A stretch of DNA of 64,000 nucleotides from Leptospira congkakensis (lineage in GTDB: Bacteria; Spirochaetota; Leptospiria; Leptospirales; Leptospiraceae), in the NCBI RefSeq assembly GCF_004770265.1, contig NZ_RQGQ01000004.1, forward strand, positions 682,001 to 746,000. Direction: 5' to 3'. The translations under genes and the position numbers were made by a program. Every line of letters begins with the position of its first letter. Positions within the stretch are counted from its first letter, which is position 1. The notes beneath the pieces are model-generated. The model was not told the DNA's origin and did not search any database. It saw only the letters and a program-made list of their open reading frames with translations. Shown one piece after another: positions 55,211 to 63,215 of the stretch.

Positions 55211-55639
55211 ATGACCGTTCCGATTCGTATCGCTTTAGTATCGTTAGTTTGTCTTTTCGCGTGTAGACTTCCCATAGACAATCCAAACACAAGCCTAACA
55301 ATTTCCAAAAAGGAGACAGAAGACAAAATCGCGGCATACACAATGATCAAAACATTAAGTTGCCAACTGGAAGGATTCCAATCTTATTTATATTCAGAGA
55401 TTGGGAACGATGAGGATCCAAGCCCTGACAACCAAAACAAAAGTATCTATTACGAAAAAAGAGCCGTGAGTGCTTGTCTCCGAAGTATTCTGGCAATTCC
55501 CTGTCCCACATATCCCAAAAACACAACACAGGCGGTTTCCGAAATGGTAGTCCATATCACTGCAAATCGATTGTTAAACTGCACTTTCAAAGTGGCGAAT
55601 TTTTTCGAATTTGAAAAACCTCTTTATGGAAATTTTTAA
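55211..55639 (+). CDS. Putative lipoprotein, unknown function
   Basis: A 142-residue lipoprotein whose signal (MTVPIRIALVSLVCLFAC) ends in a lipobox Cys18. The mature part has four more cysteines and a helical region with ITANRLLNCTFKVANFFEF. An ATG 30 codons upstream is rejected because the lipobox would then be internal. The stop overlaps the next gene's start (TAATG), so the two are coupled. Confidence 0.72.
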   Translation: MTVPIRIALVSLVCLFACRLPIDNPNTSLTISKKETEDKIAAYTMIKTLSCQLEGFQSYLYSEIGNDEDPSPDNQNKSIYYEKRAVSACLRSILAIPCPTYPKNTTQAVSEMVVHITANRLLNCTFKVANFFEFEKPLYGNF

Positions 55640-56577
55640 TGAACAAAAATAGATTAACTTACTTTTTTTTCTTTTTACTCTGCCTTCTTTGGATCGCCAA
55701 TGATTCCGTTTTCAAAATATTTTTTCCTGGGTGGATCACCGGAAAAATTTCAGATGTTATTGGGCTTACATTCACACCACTCATCTTAACTGGAATTTTT
55801 TCTCTTTTTTCCAAAAGAATCAATCCGATTATCTTCTTTTGGTTTTCAATTCTTCTAACAAACATTATCTTTATTTGGATTAACTTATCCCAAGAATCAA
55901 ATAACAAATTTTATTCATGGATTCATTCTAACGAAACCATGAATTTAGCAGACAAATCCGATTTATTTTTACTACCTCTTACATTTTTTAGTATTTTGAT
56001 ATTCCACAAATTTCGTTTAGTTTTTCAAAAGTCGATTCAAAAGAAAATATACATTCTAATATTACCAATCATTGCCTTAATCAACACATCTCATCCTCAA
56101 GGTAGATCCGACTTACGTGACATTTTTTTTCTACTTAATTTAGCTCATGAACAAATCATCCAACTGGAACCGAAAGGAATCGAAGTCACAGGAAACGAAT
56201 TTACTTTTAAATTCAAGTTTATCGGAAAAAATAATGAAAGTATCCCCGTATCGGTTGAAATTCCCACAGGAGATGCGACCTGTCCAAAACCCGGAGATCC
56301 TATAAATGAGAAAGGTAATGGATCAACCATTTACTATGCAGAAGAATATCTTGGCAAATTTCAAAACTATAAAATCGATTTTTCTAAGAGTCAAAATTTT
56401 GAAAGTATTGAAAAAACTTCCGATTGCAGTGGGACTGAATGTTCCATCGACTTACAAACCCTAAACCCGGGAACGTATTTCTGGAAAGTTCGCACAAGGT
56501 ATTTATATCTTTCTAACTGCCAACTCTATTTGGAAAACTTTTTAGTCGCACAAGAGATACATTCCTTTCAAAGATAA
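55639..56577 (+). CDS. Membrane protein with extracytoplasmic domain, unknown function
   Basis: A 312-residue protein with about four to five helices in residues 1-150 and a beta-rich domain after that. The first part has NDSVFKIFFPGWITGKISDVIGLTFTPLIL, resembling a family with a GK-SD-GL motif found in several bacterial membrane proteins. The extracytoplasmic part shows paired cysteines (DCSGTECSIDLQ) and could form a sandwich domain. It is coupled to the upstream lipoprotein. Confidence 0.6.
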   Translation: MNKNRLTYFFFFLLCLLWIANDSVFKIFFPGWITGKISDVIGLTFTPLILTGIFSLFSKRINPIIFFWFSILLTNIIFIWINLSQESNNKFYSWIHSNETMNLADKSDLFLLPLTFFSILIFHKFRLVFQKSIQKKIYILILPIIALINTSHPQGRSDLRDIFFLLNLAHEQIIQLEPKGIEVTGNEFTFKFKFIGKNNESIPVSVEIPTGDATCPKPGDPINEKGNGSTIYYAEEYLGKFQNYKIDFSKSQNFESIEKTSDCSGTECSIDLQTLNPGTYFWKVRTRYLYLSNCQLYLENFLVAQEIHSFQR

Positions 56578-56629
56578 GGATTTGGTTCATCCATCGGAAG
56601 GCTTGTATCCATAAAAGTGGATAGATCAT

Positions 56630-57172
56630 CTATTCCTTTTTGGCATAAATATCATTCTTGTATGTTATGGTTTTATCATAAAAATCTAACTCAATGTATA
56701 AAACGTAATCACCATCAACATCAGAATATACCTTAATAGAGTTAGCTGTATTCTCAACAATATGAAATGGAACCGTATTAATTGGATATACTTTACTCAA
56801 ACTTGAATCAATGGGGCATCTAGGTGCTTTAAAATATCCGAAATATGTTGCATTTAGTGGCGTATTCGTTGAAGTAATATGTACTATCTGATTTGCTTTT
56901 AAAGAAACGGTAATCGTACTAATTGCAGGTTGAGTCCGGAAACCCAAATATAGCTTTTCTGTCGTTAATGTCATATTGGGAGCCGAATAACTCTCTCCCG
57001 TTGGCAAATTCACCAAACAGCCTCTACTCACTGCAAAGCCGATCGCACCTAAAAACAAAGTCGTATCATCTTGATTCGATTTTTCCTTTTTATTCAAATC
57101 TAATGTATTACCACTACATTGAAAAAGGCAGATTATCATCAAGAAAAAGGAAATCAAATAACGTCGTTTCAT
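56630..57172 (-). CDS. Putative lipoprotein, unknown function
   Basis: A 180-residue lipoprotein starting MKRRYLISFFLMIICLFQC with Cys19 in the lipobox. The mature part is beta-rich with a Tyr-rich C-terminal strand (KVYSDVDGDYVLYIELDFYDKTITYK). The ATG at 57172 is used; an upstream ATG gives an implausible N-terminus. Its family is unknown. Confidence 0.7.
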   Translation of the reverse strand: MKRRYLISFFLMIICLFQCSGNTLDLNKKEKSNQDDTTLFLGAIGFAVSRGCLVNLPTGESYSAPNMTLTTEKLYLGFRTQPAISTITVSLKANQIVHITSTNTPLNATYFGYFKAPRCPIDSSLSKVYPINTVPFHIVENTANSIKVYSDVDGDYVLYIELDFYDKTITYKNDIYAKKE

Positions 57173-57802
57173 ACTGCCTGTTAGATCAAAACAAATATTA
57201 AAAATCAAGCTATTTTCTTGGTTGATAGAAATAGTGTTAAAAAATCAGATTACTTCGATAAACGAAAATTAGAATATATCAATTTTCTATGTAGAACATA
57301 TGTTATACCCTTCCGTTTGAATGATCTCACCCAGCAAAACAACTTATCTAAAATATGGTTTAAAAAAAAATCAAAAGAACATTTGGTTGTCTCTTTAAAA
57401 GAAGTAAGTTTCGAGAGACAACTTTCAGATGAAAATCAGAAGTAATCGAACTTTAGTATACAATGCAACTGCACATATGGGTTGACAATGGGGGCAATTC
57501 AGTGATTGAGGAAATTGTGATCTTGTAAATCAATCATCATTGTCATTTAGAAACTTGAAACTGAATTCGATAGATATTTTATCTTGAGAGGAAGTTACTC
57601 CAGGACTTGCCTCTTTCGCTGCAAACACTTCCTGTGTTTGCTACGCTTCGAGGCACGGTGAACGCTCGGCGTTTGCCATCCAGGCAAACTTGCATCAACT
57701 ATGACTCCCTATGGGTCGTCACAGTTGATGCTCGCGTCACTGATCAAGTCCCTAGGTTCGTATTGGATCGAATGTTTGGATTGTTTTGAGGAAAGTTTGT
57801 TA
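57173..57802. other. 630-base intergenic region
   Basis: This long gap is mostly AT-rich and includes a weak plus-strand frame at 57218-57445. The last 140 bases before tRNA-Leu are less AT-rich and hold three consecutive hairpins. No confident gene is visible. Confidence 0.6.
57609..57731. repeat. Cluster of three consecutive hairpins
   Basis: Stem 1: GCCTC/GAGGC (57609-57613, 57650-57654) encloses GCAAACAC/GTGTTTGC (57621-57628, 57634-57641). Stem 2: GTTTGCC/GGCAAAC (57671-57677, 57683-57689). Stem 3: GCATCAACT/AGTTGATGC (57692-57700, 57723-57731) with inner TGAC/GTCA and CCC/GGG. Each is perfect or nearly so; a structured RNA or REP-like element is likely. Confidence 0.6.
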
Positions 57803-57884
57803 TGCGGGCGGAGGGACTTGAACCCCCACGCCTCACGGCGCCAGAACCTAAATCTGGTGCGTCTGCCAATTTCGCCACGCCCGC
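57803..57884 (-). tRNA. tRNA-Leu (TAG)
   Basis: The complement folds to an 82-base class II tRNA: acceptor GCGGGCG/CGCCCGC, anticodon loop TTTAGGT (anticodon TAG), a long variable arm around CGCCGTGAGGCGT, T loop TTCAAGT, discriminator A. CCA is not encoded. Confidence 0.97.
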
Positions 57885-57893
57885 ATTGTGGTT

Positions 57894-57899
57894 GTATAA
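57894..57899 (-). promoter_or_regulatory. Candidate -10 of tRNA-Leu
   Basis: On the minus strand TTATAC sits ten bases before the tRNA start. A -35 match at the right distance (TTTCCC) is weak, so only the -10 is offered. Confidence 0.35.
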
Positions 57900-57975
57900 G
57901 CAGGTTTTTGTACTAGGGAAATCTGTCTAGTGAGTTTTTGTGATTCTCTTGCCTTTGTTTTGAATTTTTATTCTC

Positions 57976-58425
57976 ATGTCAGATACCAATAGGACAAACC
58001 CGATGAACATACTGGAATTTATGCAAAATATCTCTACGCAAGTGTATTTGCGAGGGGATGTCATCTTTCGTGAAGATGATCCTCATGATGGAAGTATGTA
58101 TTGTATCATGAGTGGAATGTTTGCCGTCACCAAACGGTTGCCAGATGGAACCCAAGAGATCATCAAGGGACTTGGACCGGGTGAGTTTTTTGGAGAACTT
58201 TCGCTTCTGACAAGAAGACCAAGGGCCATGACCATCAGCGTCGTTTCTGCCAATGCCAGGGTCGGAATTCTTAGGGATGACCAATTTGAAAAATTAGCTC
58301 GTATCAATACGCATTTTTTATTCCAACTCACCAAAAGTACGGTAGAAAAACTCCATAGAGCGGAAGCAAGGCTTACGGAACTCGATAAAATGTTAGAAGA
58401 ATTCAAAAAGGAAGAAGAAAAATGA
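57976..58425 (+). CDS. Cyclic-nucleotide-binding domain protein (1)
   Basis: A 149-residue protein made of one cNMP-binding domain of the CAP_ED type with no DNA-binding domain. It shows VYLRGDVIFREDD and the phosphate-binding cassette GPGEFFGELSLLTRRPRAMTISV, where the Glu and Arg positions match cAMP-type pockets. A C-terminal helix follows (TELDKMLEEFKKEEEK). It overlaps the next gene by four bases and the two are paralogues. Confidence 0.9.
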   Translation: MSDTNRTNPMNILEFMQNISTQVYLRGDVIFREDDPHDGSMYCIMSGMFAVTKRLPDGTQEIIKGLGPGEFFGELSLLTRRPRAMTISVVSANARVGILRDDQFEKLARINTHFLFQLTKSTVEKLHRAEARLTELDKMLEEFKKEEEK

Positions 58426-58937
58426 ATGTAGACCATTTGCGAAAGTACATCACAGAAGTCCGCATCGACCATTTTTCTCCAGGAACCAAAGTGTTTTCAG
58501 AAGGAGAAGAGAGTAACGGGAAGATGTTTTTTGTATTTGCCGGAGGGCTCCAAGTTCTCAAACGCAAAGCCTCAGGAGAAGATCAATATGTTCGGGACAT
58601 TGGGCCTGGGGAATTTTTTGGAGAAATGGCTCTTGTTTACCCATCACCTAGAGCTGCGACAGTTGTTGCCTCTGCTGAAGATACCAAAGTGGGAGTCATT
58701 ACAAAAGATATCTTTTTTGCTATGGGAAAAGAAAGCCCAGGTTTTCTATCAGTCATCCTTCATAGCATCATAAACCGCCTAACATCAGTAGAAGATGGAA
58801 TTTCAGAAAGACAAAGAGAGTTACATACTTTGATCAACGAAATGCCCACGTTGCGACCAGATCCAATTTCCACAGAATCTGTCACAAGTAATGAGGACAA
58901 AACACCAGATTCAGTAGAACCAGAGGCTCAGAGTTGA
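58422..58937 (+). CDS. Cyclic-nucleotide-binding domain protein (2)
   Basis: A 171-residue paralogue of the preceding protein, with the binding cassette GPGEFFGEMALVYPSPRAATVV and a low-complexity C-terminal tail rich in Glu, Ser and Thr. No DNA-binding domain. The two likely act together as nucleotide-sensing subunits. The following gene, a PilZ protein, may be their output partner. Confidence 0.9.
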   Translation: MNVDHLRKYITEVRIDHFSPGTKVFSEGEESNGKMFFVFAGGLQVLKRKASGEDQYVRDIGPGEFFGEMALVYPSPRAATVVASAEDTKVGVITKDIFFAMGKESPGFLSVILHSIINRLTSVEDGISERQRELHTLINEMPTLRPDPISTESVTSNEDKTPDSVEPEAQS

Positions 58938-59014
58938 GATAGGATCTCCTTCTCGAAACCCCTAAGTTTTAAAAATAAGTTGACTAAACAATCAAAATCG
59001 AATTTGATTTTCGG

Positions 59015-60109
59015 GTGACTTTGCGGTTCTTCAACTACCCCATCCCCGTTCTATTGGTTACGTTCGGTTTTTTTGCCGTACCATTCCTCAATTTCTTTGC
59101 CATTGCAACTTTATACGATTTGGATTTGGAACATTTCAGTATGATCCTTTCTAGAATCCAACCTTGGCAGTACGTTCTTTCCGCTCTCAGTGCCATCATT
59201 GCCTATGGCCTCATCACCAAAAAGAAGTTTGGGTATTATCTGTTCTTATGTTTTAGTTTTCTCATCCTCACATATAATGTTTGGATGGTTTTGTCTGTCA
59301 CTCTAGGTAAGAAGATTTTCTTAGCAGGCATCCGCATCCACACATCCGATGTCATCTGGAATATGGCGATCACCACAGTTCTTCTTGGAATTGTCTTTTA
59401 TTTCTTACGAAGAGAAATTGCAGCTCCCTACTTAAGTGGAAAACGTCGCGGATGGAGGATCAAATACAGAGAAACCCATCCCATTCCTTTCCATTGGGCC
59501 AATGCTGACGGCGAACGCGAAGGTGACGGACAAACAATTAATATTTCCAGAAACGGAATCTTAATCCCAATCCCCCTCCATCATTTTCTAAAAGTCGGAG
59601 ACCCAATCAATCTTCTCTTAAAGTTAGAAAAAGAAAATAGAGAACCTGTTTCCATCTCGGTCCATGCAAAAATTGTACGTATCGACAAAGAGAGTGATGG
59701 ATCTGAAATTGCAGGTGTACAACTCTACTTCCAGATCAATCAAAAAGAAGAAAAACAAATCTACGAAGCATTTCTATCTCGAGTTTTTGCCCCGAGATAC
59801 CCAGTATCCAACCCAGTAAACTTTTCTGGTAACGACAACAAGATCTGCCAAGGAACCTTACTCAATGTTTCTATGGAAGGTTTGTATATCGAATCCAGTT
59901 CTGTATTAGGACAGGATCAAATTTGTAATGTAAAAATCCAAACAAGGTCTGGGGAAATTTCTGTGGGTGGTGTGGTACGTTGGTCCAACCCACAAGGAAA
60001 GTATGGAAAACCAAGCGGGTTTGGAATTCAAATTGATACGATAGAAAACAAAAACCTATTTCGCGTCTGGATCTGGAAACAACGTTTTAAATTATTCCAC
60101 GGTCGGTAG
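59015..60109 (+). CDS. Membrane protein with PilZ domain(s)
   Basis: A 364-residue protein starting at GTG 59015. Residues 1-130 hold about four transmembrane helices. A PilZ domain follows (about residues 145-260), with basic YRETHPIPFHW and DGEREGDGQTINISRNGILIPI, where the NxSxxG motif is present. A second PilZ-like segment (about 260-350: QGTLLNVSMEGLYIES) looks degenerate, because the basic RxxxR motif is poorly kept. c-di-GMP binding is plausible for the first. It follows the two cNMP genes by 77 bases. Confidence 0.78.
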   Translation: MTLRFFNYPIPVLLVTFGFFAVPFLNFFAIATLYDLDLEHFSMILSRIQPWQYVLSALSAIIAYGLITKKKFGYYLFLCFSFLILTYNVWMVLSVTLGKKIFLAGIRIHTSDVIWNMAITTVLLGIVFYFLRREIAAPYLSGKRRGWRIKYRETHPIPFHWANADGEREGDGQTINISRNGILIPIPLHHFLKVGDPINLLLKLEKENREPVSISVHAKIVRIDKESDGSEIAGVQLYFQINQKEEKQIYEAFLSRVFAPRYPVSNPVNFSGNDNKICQGTLLNVSMEGLYIESSSVLGQDQICNVKIQTRSGEISVGGVVRWSNPQGKYGKPSGFGIQIDTIENKNLFRVWIWKQRFKLFHGR

Positions 60110-60796
60110 TTCTTCCCAAAACAAAGAGTCTGCAAGCTCTGCATCTCCAGGGCTTGTGACTTTGATATTGTGATGATCTGTTTCCACAATCCCTACCCTT
60201 CGTTTTCCCATCCAAGTACAAAGATCTGTTGGATGTTTTTTTATATCCGCATCCAAACCCTCTGTCAAAAGTTCTGCAATCATAAACCCAGCAATGGACT
60301 GGGGAGTTTTTACTGCATACACTTCTTCCCTTTTTAAGGATTCCTCTGTATAGTTTTTGTGGATCCCCACTCGTACCAAACTTTCCGTGACTTTGGAAAT
60401 GATACTGGCCCCACCAAAAATTTTTGTTTGTTCCACTAATTGATAGAGTTCTTTTTGTTTGAAGTTGGGACGAGCCACATCATGAATAAAAAAAATATCC
60501 TTAGCATCATAGGAAATCGATTGAATTCCACATAACGTAGACAGATGGCGAGACTCACCACCCGGCACAATCCGGTCATTCCATTCTAATAAATCACTTA
60601 ATTCTTTTTCTGTTTCCAAAATCCAATCAGGATGAGAAACAACAGTGATGGATTTGATGAGCCCAAAACTTCGGAATCGTTTGACCGAATGCCGAAGGAG
60701 TGACTCACCTCTTAGTTTTAAAAACTGTTTGGGAACTTCCGTTCCCATCCGAGTCCCTGTCCCACCAGCAAGCAGGACAACATAAAGATTGTTCAT
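60092..60796 (-). CDS. ispD: 2-C-methyl-D-erythritol 4-phosphate cytidylyltransferase
   Basis: IspD makes CDP-methylerythritol in the non-mevalonate isoprenoid pathway. The 234-residue protein shows LLAGGTGTRMGTEVPKQFLKL, with the KQF substrate motif, FIHDVARPN and the KTPQSI segment with the conserved Lys. Convergent with the PilZ gene and overlapping its end by 18 bases; it overlaps the lysA gene start side by four bases. Confidence 0.95.
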   Translation of the reverse strand: MNNLYVVLLAGGTGTRMGTEVPKQFLKLRGESLLRHSVKRFRSFGLIKSITVVSHPDWILETEKELSDLLEWNDRIVPGGESRHLSTLCGIQSISYDAKDIFFIHDVARPNFKQKELYQLVEQTKIFGGASIISKVTESLVRVGIHKNYTEESLKREEVYAVKTPQSIAGFMIAELLTEGLDADIKKHPTDLCTWMGKRRVGIVETDHHNIKVTSPGDAELADSLFWEELPTVE

Positions 60797-62061
60797 TCGA
60801 CAACGAGGATTTCGTTTCTAAAGATTTCCGAAACTGGTTCTCTTTTACGAATTAATTTTCCTTCACCATTGTTACGAAGTAATACTTCTGCGATCTCAGG
60901 AAAACTATTGTAGTTTTTTGTGGACATTCCGGCACAATAGGCCCCAACAGCTTCCATCACTACATAGTCACCAATCTCCGCTTCTCCCATAAGTCTTGTG
61001 ATGGGTTCTCCACCTTCTTTTTGGGTGAATACATCGCCTGATTCACAACAGTGACCAACAACCACATATTCTTCGTTAGATTTCGGAACCCCGCCTTCTT
61101 TTTTCACAGTGACAAGTGGATGTCTTGCACCATATAACGAAGGTCTGGTGTTTGAATCCATTCCTGCATCCAGTTTCATAAACCGAAACCCTTTAGGGCC
61201 TGTATCCATTAGATCGTCTACTGTAGTCAAAAGTGCCCCACAAAGTGCGATGAGATAGGTTCCTGGTTCAATTTCTAAAATTAATTTTCTGCCATGTTTG
61301 GCAGCAAATTCTTCGAACTGTGGTTTCACGGGAGCACCAATCTTTTGTAAGTCGGTGGATTTTTCATCTTCCATTCGACCCACTTTGTATCCGCCGCCAA
61401 GGCTCACTACTGTTACCGTAGGAAAAGCTTCTGCATATTCTAAAGTATATTTGGCCACTGCCTTCCAAACTTCGGGATCACTCCCCGAACCAATATGAGT
61501 GTGGACTTTTTCTACAACGATATTGTATTTTTCTACGATGGCTTTGACTTCAGGTAATTTTTCGTGCCAGATTCCAAAGGAAGAGGTGACTCCCCCAACA
61601 TCCGTTTTTTTGGTATGACCCGATCCAAGACCTGGATTGAAACGAATGGAAACCGATTTTCCAGGAAAAACCTTTCCAAATGCCTCCAATTGGCGGAGGG
61701 AACAAGCGTTGAACTTCACCCCTTTCCCAATGAGTTCTTCAAAAGCCTTAGGAAATTCTTGGGAAGTTAACATAATGGATTCTGGTTTGAATCCAAAGTG
61801 GAGGGCACGCACCACTTCATGTTCTGAAGAAGCATCGATGAGGATGCCTTTCTTTTTCATGATTTGAAGGATATTGGAATTGGGATTGGCCTTCATGGCG
61901 TAACGGACTTGTAATCCGAAAGCATTAGGGAATGCCAAGGTATCGTCACATTTTTGTTCAATTTCTTTCTCAGAATAGACAAAGATGGGTGTGCCGAATT
62001 CTTTTGCTAAAGACCTTACTTGGTCTTCTTTCAAAAACTTTAGTTTTTCGATTGATGTCAT
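60793..62061 (-). CDS. lysA: Diaminopimelate decarboxylase (PLP, fold III)
   Basis: Decarboxylates meso-diaminopimelate to lysine. The 422-residue protein shows RYAMKANPNSNIL with the PLP Lys in the N-terminal TIM barrel, SIRFNPGLGSGHTKK, HTHIGSGSDP, SLGGGY, EIEPGTYL and the C-terminal domain CCESGDVF and GAYCAGMSTKNYN. The ATG at 62061 gives the family's N-terminus; an ATG 11 codons earlier is possible. Other related decarboxylases cannot be excluded from sequence alone. Confidence 0.88.
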   Translation of the reverse strand: MTSIEKLKFLKEDQVRSLAKEFGTPIFVYSEKEIEQKCDDTLAFPNAFGLQVRYAMKANPNSNILQIMKKKGILIDASSEHEVVRALHFGFKPESIMLTSQEFPKAFEELIGKGVKFNACSLRQLEAFGKVFPGKSVSIRFNPGLGSGHTKKTDVGGVTSSFGIWHEKLPEVKAIVEKYNIVVEKVHTHIGSGSDPEVWKAVAKYTLEYAEAFPTVTVVSLGGGYKVGRMEDEKSTDLQKIGAPVKPQFEEFAAKHGRKLILEIEPGTYLIALCGALLTTVDDLMDTGPKGFRFMKLDAGMDSNTRPSLYGARHPLVTVKKEGGVPKSNEEYVVVGHCCESGDVFTQKEGGEPITRLMGEAEIGDYVVMEAVGAYCAGMSTKNYNSFPEIAEVLLRNNGEGKLIRKREPVSEIFRNEILVVE

Positions 62062-62118
62062 AGGATTTAAGATAAACCTTTCAATAGGTTCCATTCCATA
62101 AAGTCAAAAAAGTAGAAA

Positions 62119-63189
62119 ATGGCAGGAAAGATTACACATATTGAAGCACTCTCCCAAGTGAAAAAACATTTGGAACATGGAAATGCGACCCAACGTAGAA
62201 TGGCCGCATTACTTTCACGTCCCGATGTTTCCTCTTACGCCAACCTAGGTGCAGTGGCCCCCGATATCTTTTACTTCTATCACGTGTTACAACCCAAACG
62301 GACAAAGAAAGCTGCTTTCTTCGGTGACCTTGCCCACCACCACAATGTTGCGGAACTGATCTTAAGTTTTCTTGATCAAGTTCATGATACGGAGATGGGA
62401 CTTTACCGGGACCGTTTTTTGGCCTTTACTTTAGGGTATATTTGTCACTGCGTTGTGGACATCCAAACCCATCCTTATATCTTTTATATCTCAGGGGATT
62501 ACTATAACAACGATAAGAAAATTTCTTACCAAGCACAAGTAAACCACATGAAGGTTGAGTTTGGACTCGACACACTTCTCATCAACCACCGATGGGGAAT
62601 GAGTGCCAGGGAATACGACTTCCCCCAGTACATTGACATCCGCCATAGAACCGTTGGGATTAAAAATAAAATGGATCCTGTACTTTGGAATTTTTGGTTA
62701 CAGTCCATCAAAGAAACATATCCAGAAGAGTTTGCCTCTTCTTACCTAGGTTCCGAAAAAAAAATCATCCCAGGTGATATTCTCAACGAATCCTATTTGG
62801 GTTTTTACAGGTTCACCTCCACTTTGGATTCCAGAAGTGCATTTATGCGAGGGCTTGTGAGCGTAGTGGATACACTTACCTTTCATAAATACAATGCTAG
62901 TGTGCTCATGTTACCTACTATAGATACCATCAATCCGAAGATTATGAACGATGAAAAAAGGGAATGGTTCTATCCCGCTGACCCGAAACGTAAGTTCAAC
63001 GACTCTTTTATTGAACTTTTGAACCAAGCAAGCCAAGCCAGCAAAGAAATTTTAACGAGAGCCTACGAATATAGTTTTTCTCCGGAAAGCAGATCGAAAA
63101 TTCTGGAATCTCTCGGTGGTTATAATTTGGATACTGGTCTCCGTTACCACGGAATTGACCATATGAAGGAATTTTCTCCACTCGTTTGA
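62119..63189 (+). CDS. Zinc-dependent phospholipase C-like protein
   Basis: A 356-residue protein of the zinc-dependent phospholipase C family (Zn_dep_PLPC). It shows THIEALSQVKKHLEHG, a VAPDIFYFYHV helix with the conserved Asp, FGDLAHHHN and LGYICHCVVDIQTHPYIFY, which supply the metal-binding His and Asp residues. No signal peptide is visible, unlike secreted members, so it may act on internal membranes. Single gene upstream of a PBP gene. Confidence 0.85.
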   Translation: MAGKITHIEALSQVKKHLEHGNATQRRMAALLSRPDVSSYANLGAVAPDIFYFYHVLQPKRTKKAAFFGDLAHHHNVAELILSFLDQVHDTEMGLYRDRFLAFTLGYICHCVVDIQTHPYIFYISGDYYNNDKKISYQAQVNHMKVEFGLDTLLINHRWGMSAREYDFPQYIDIRHRTVGIKNKMDPVLWNFWLQSIKETYPEEFASSYLGSEKKIIPGDILNESYLGFYRFTSTLDSRSAFMRGLVSVVDTLTFHKYNASVLMLPTIDTINPKIMNDEKREWFYPADPKRKFNDSFIELLNQASQASKEILTRAYEYSFSPESRSKILESLGGYNLDTGLRYHGIDHMKEFSPLV

Positions 63190-63215
63190 TGTGGATTTAA
63201 AGTTAAGGGAAATTT

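Noticed and set aside
57218..57445. A 75-codon frame on the plus strand
   Set aside because: It begins at a TTG without a ribosome site and shows no recognisable family; it may be chance in an AT-rich gap.
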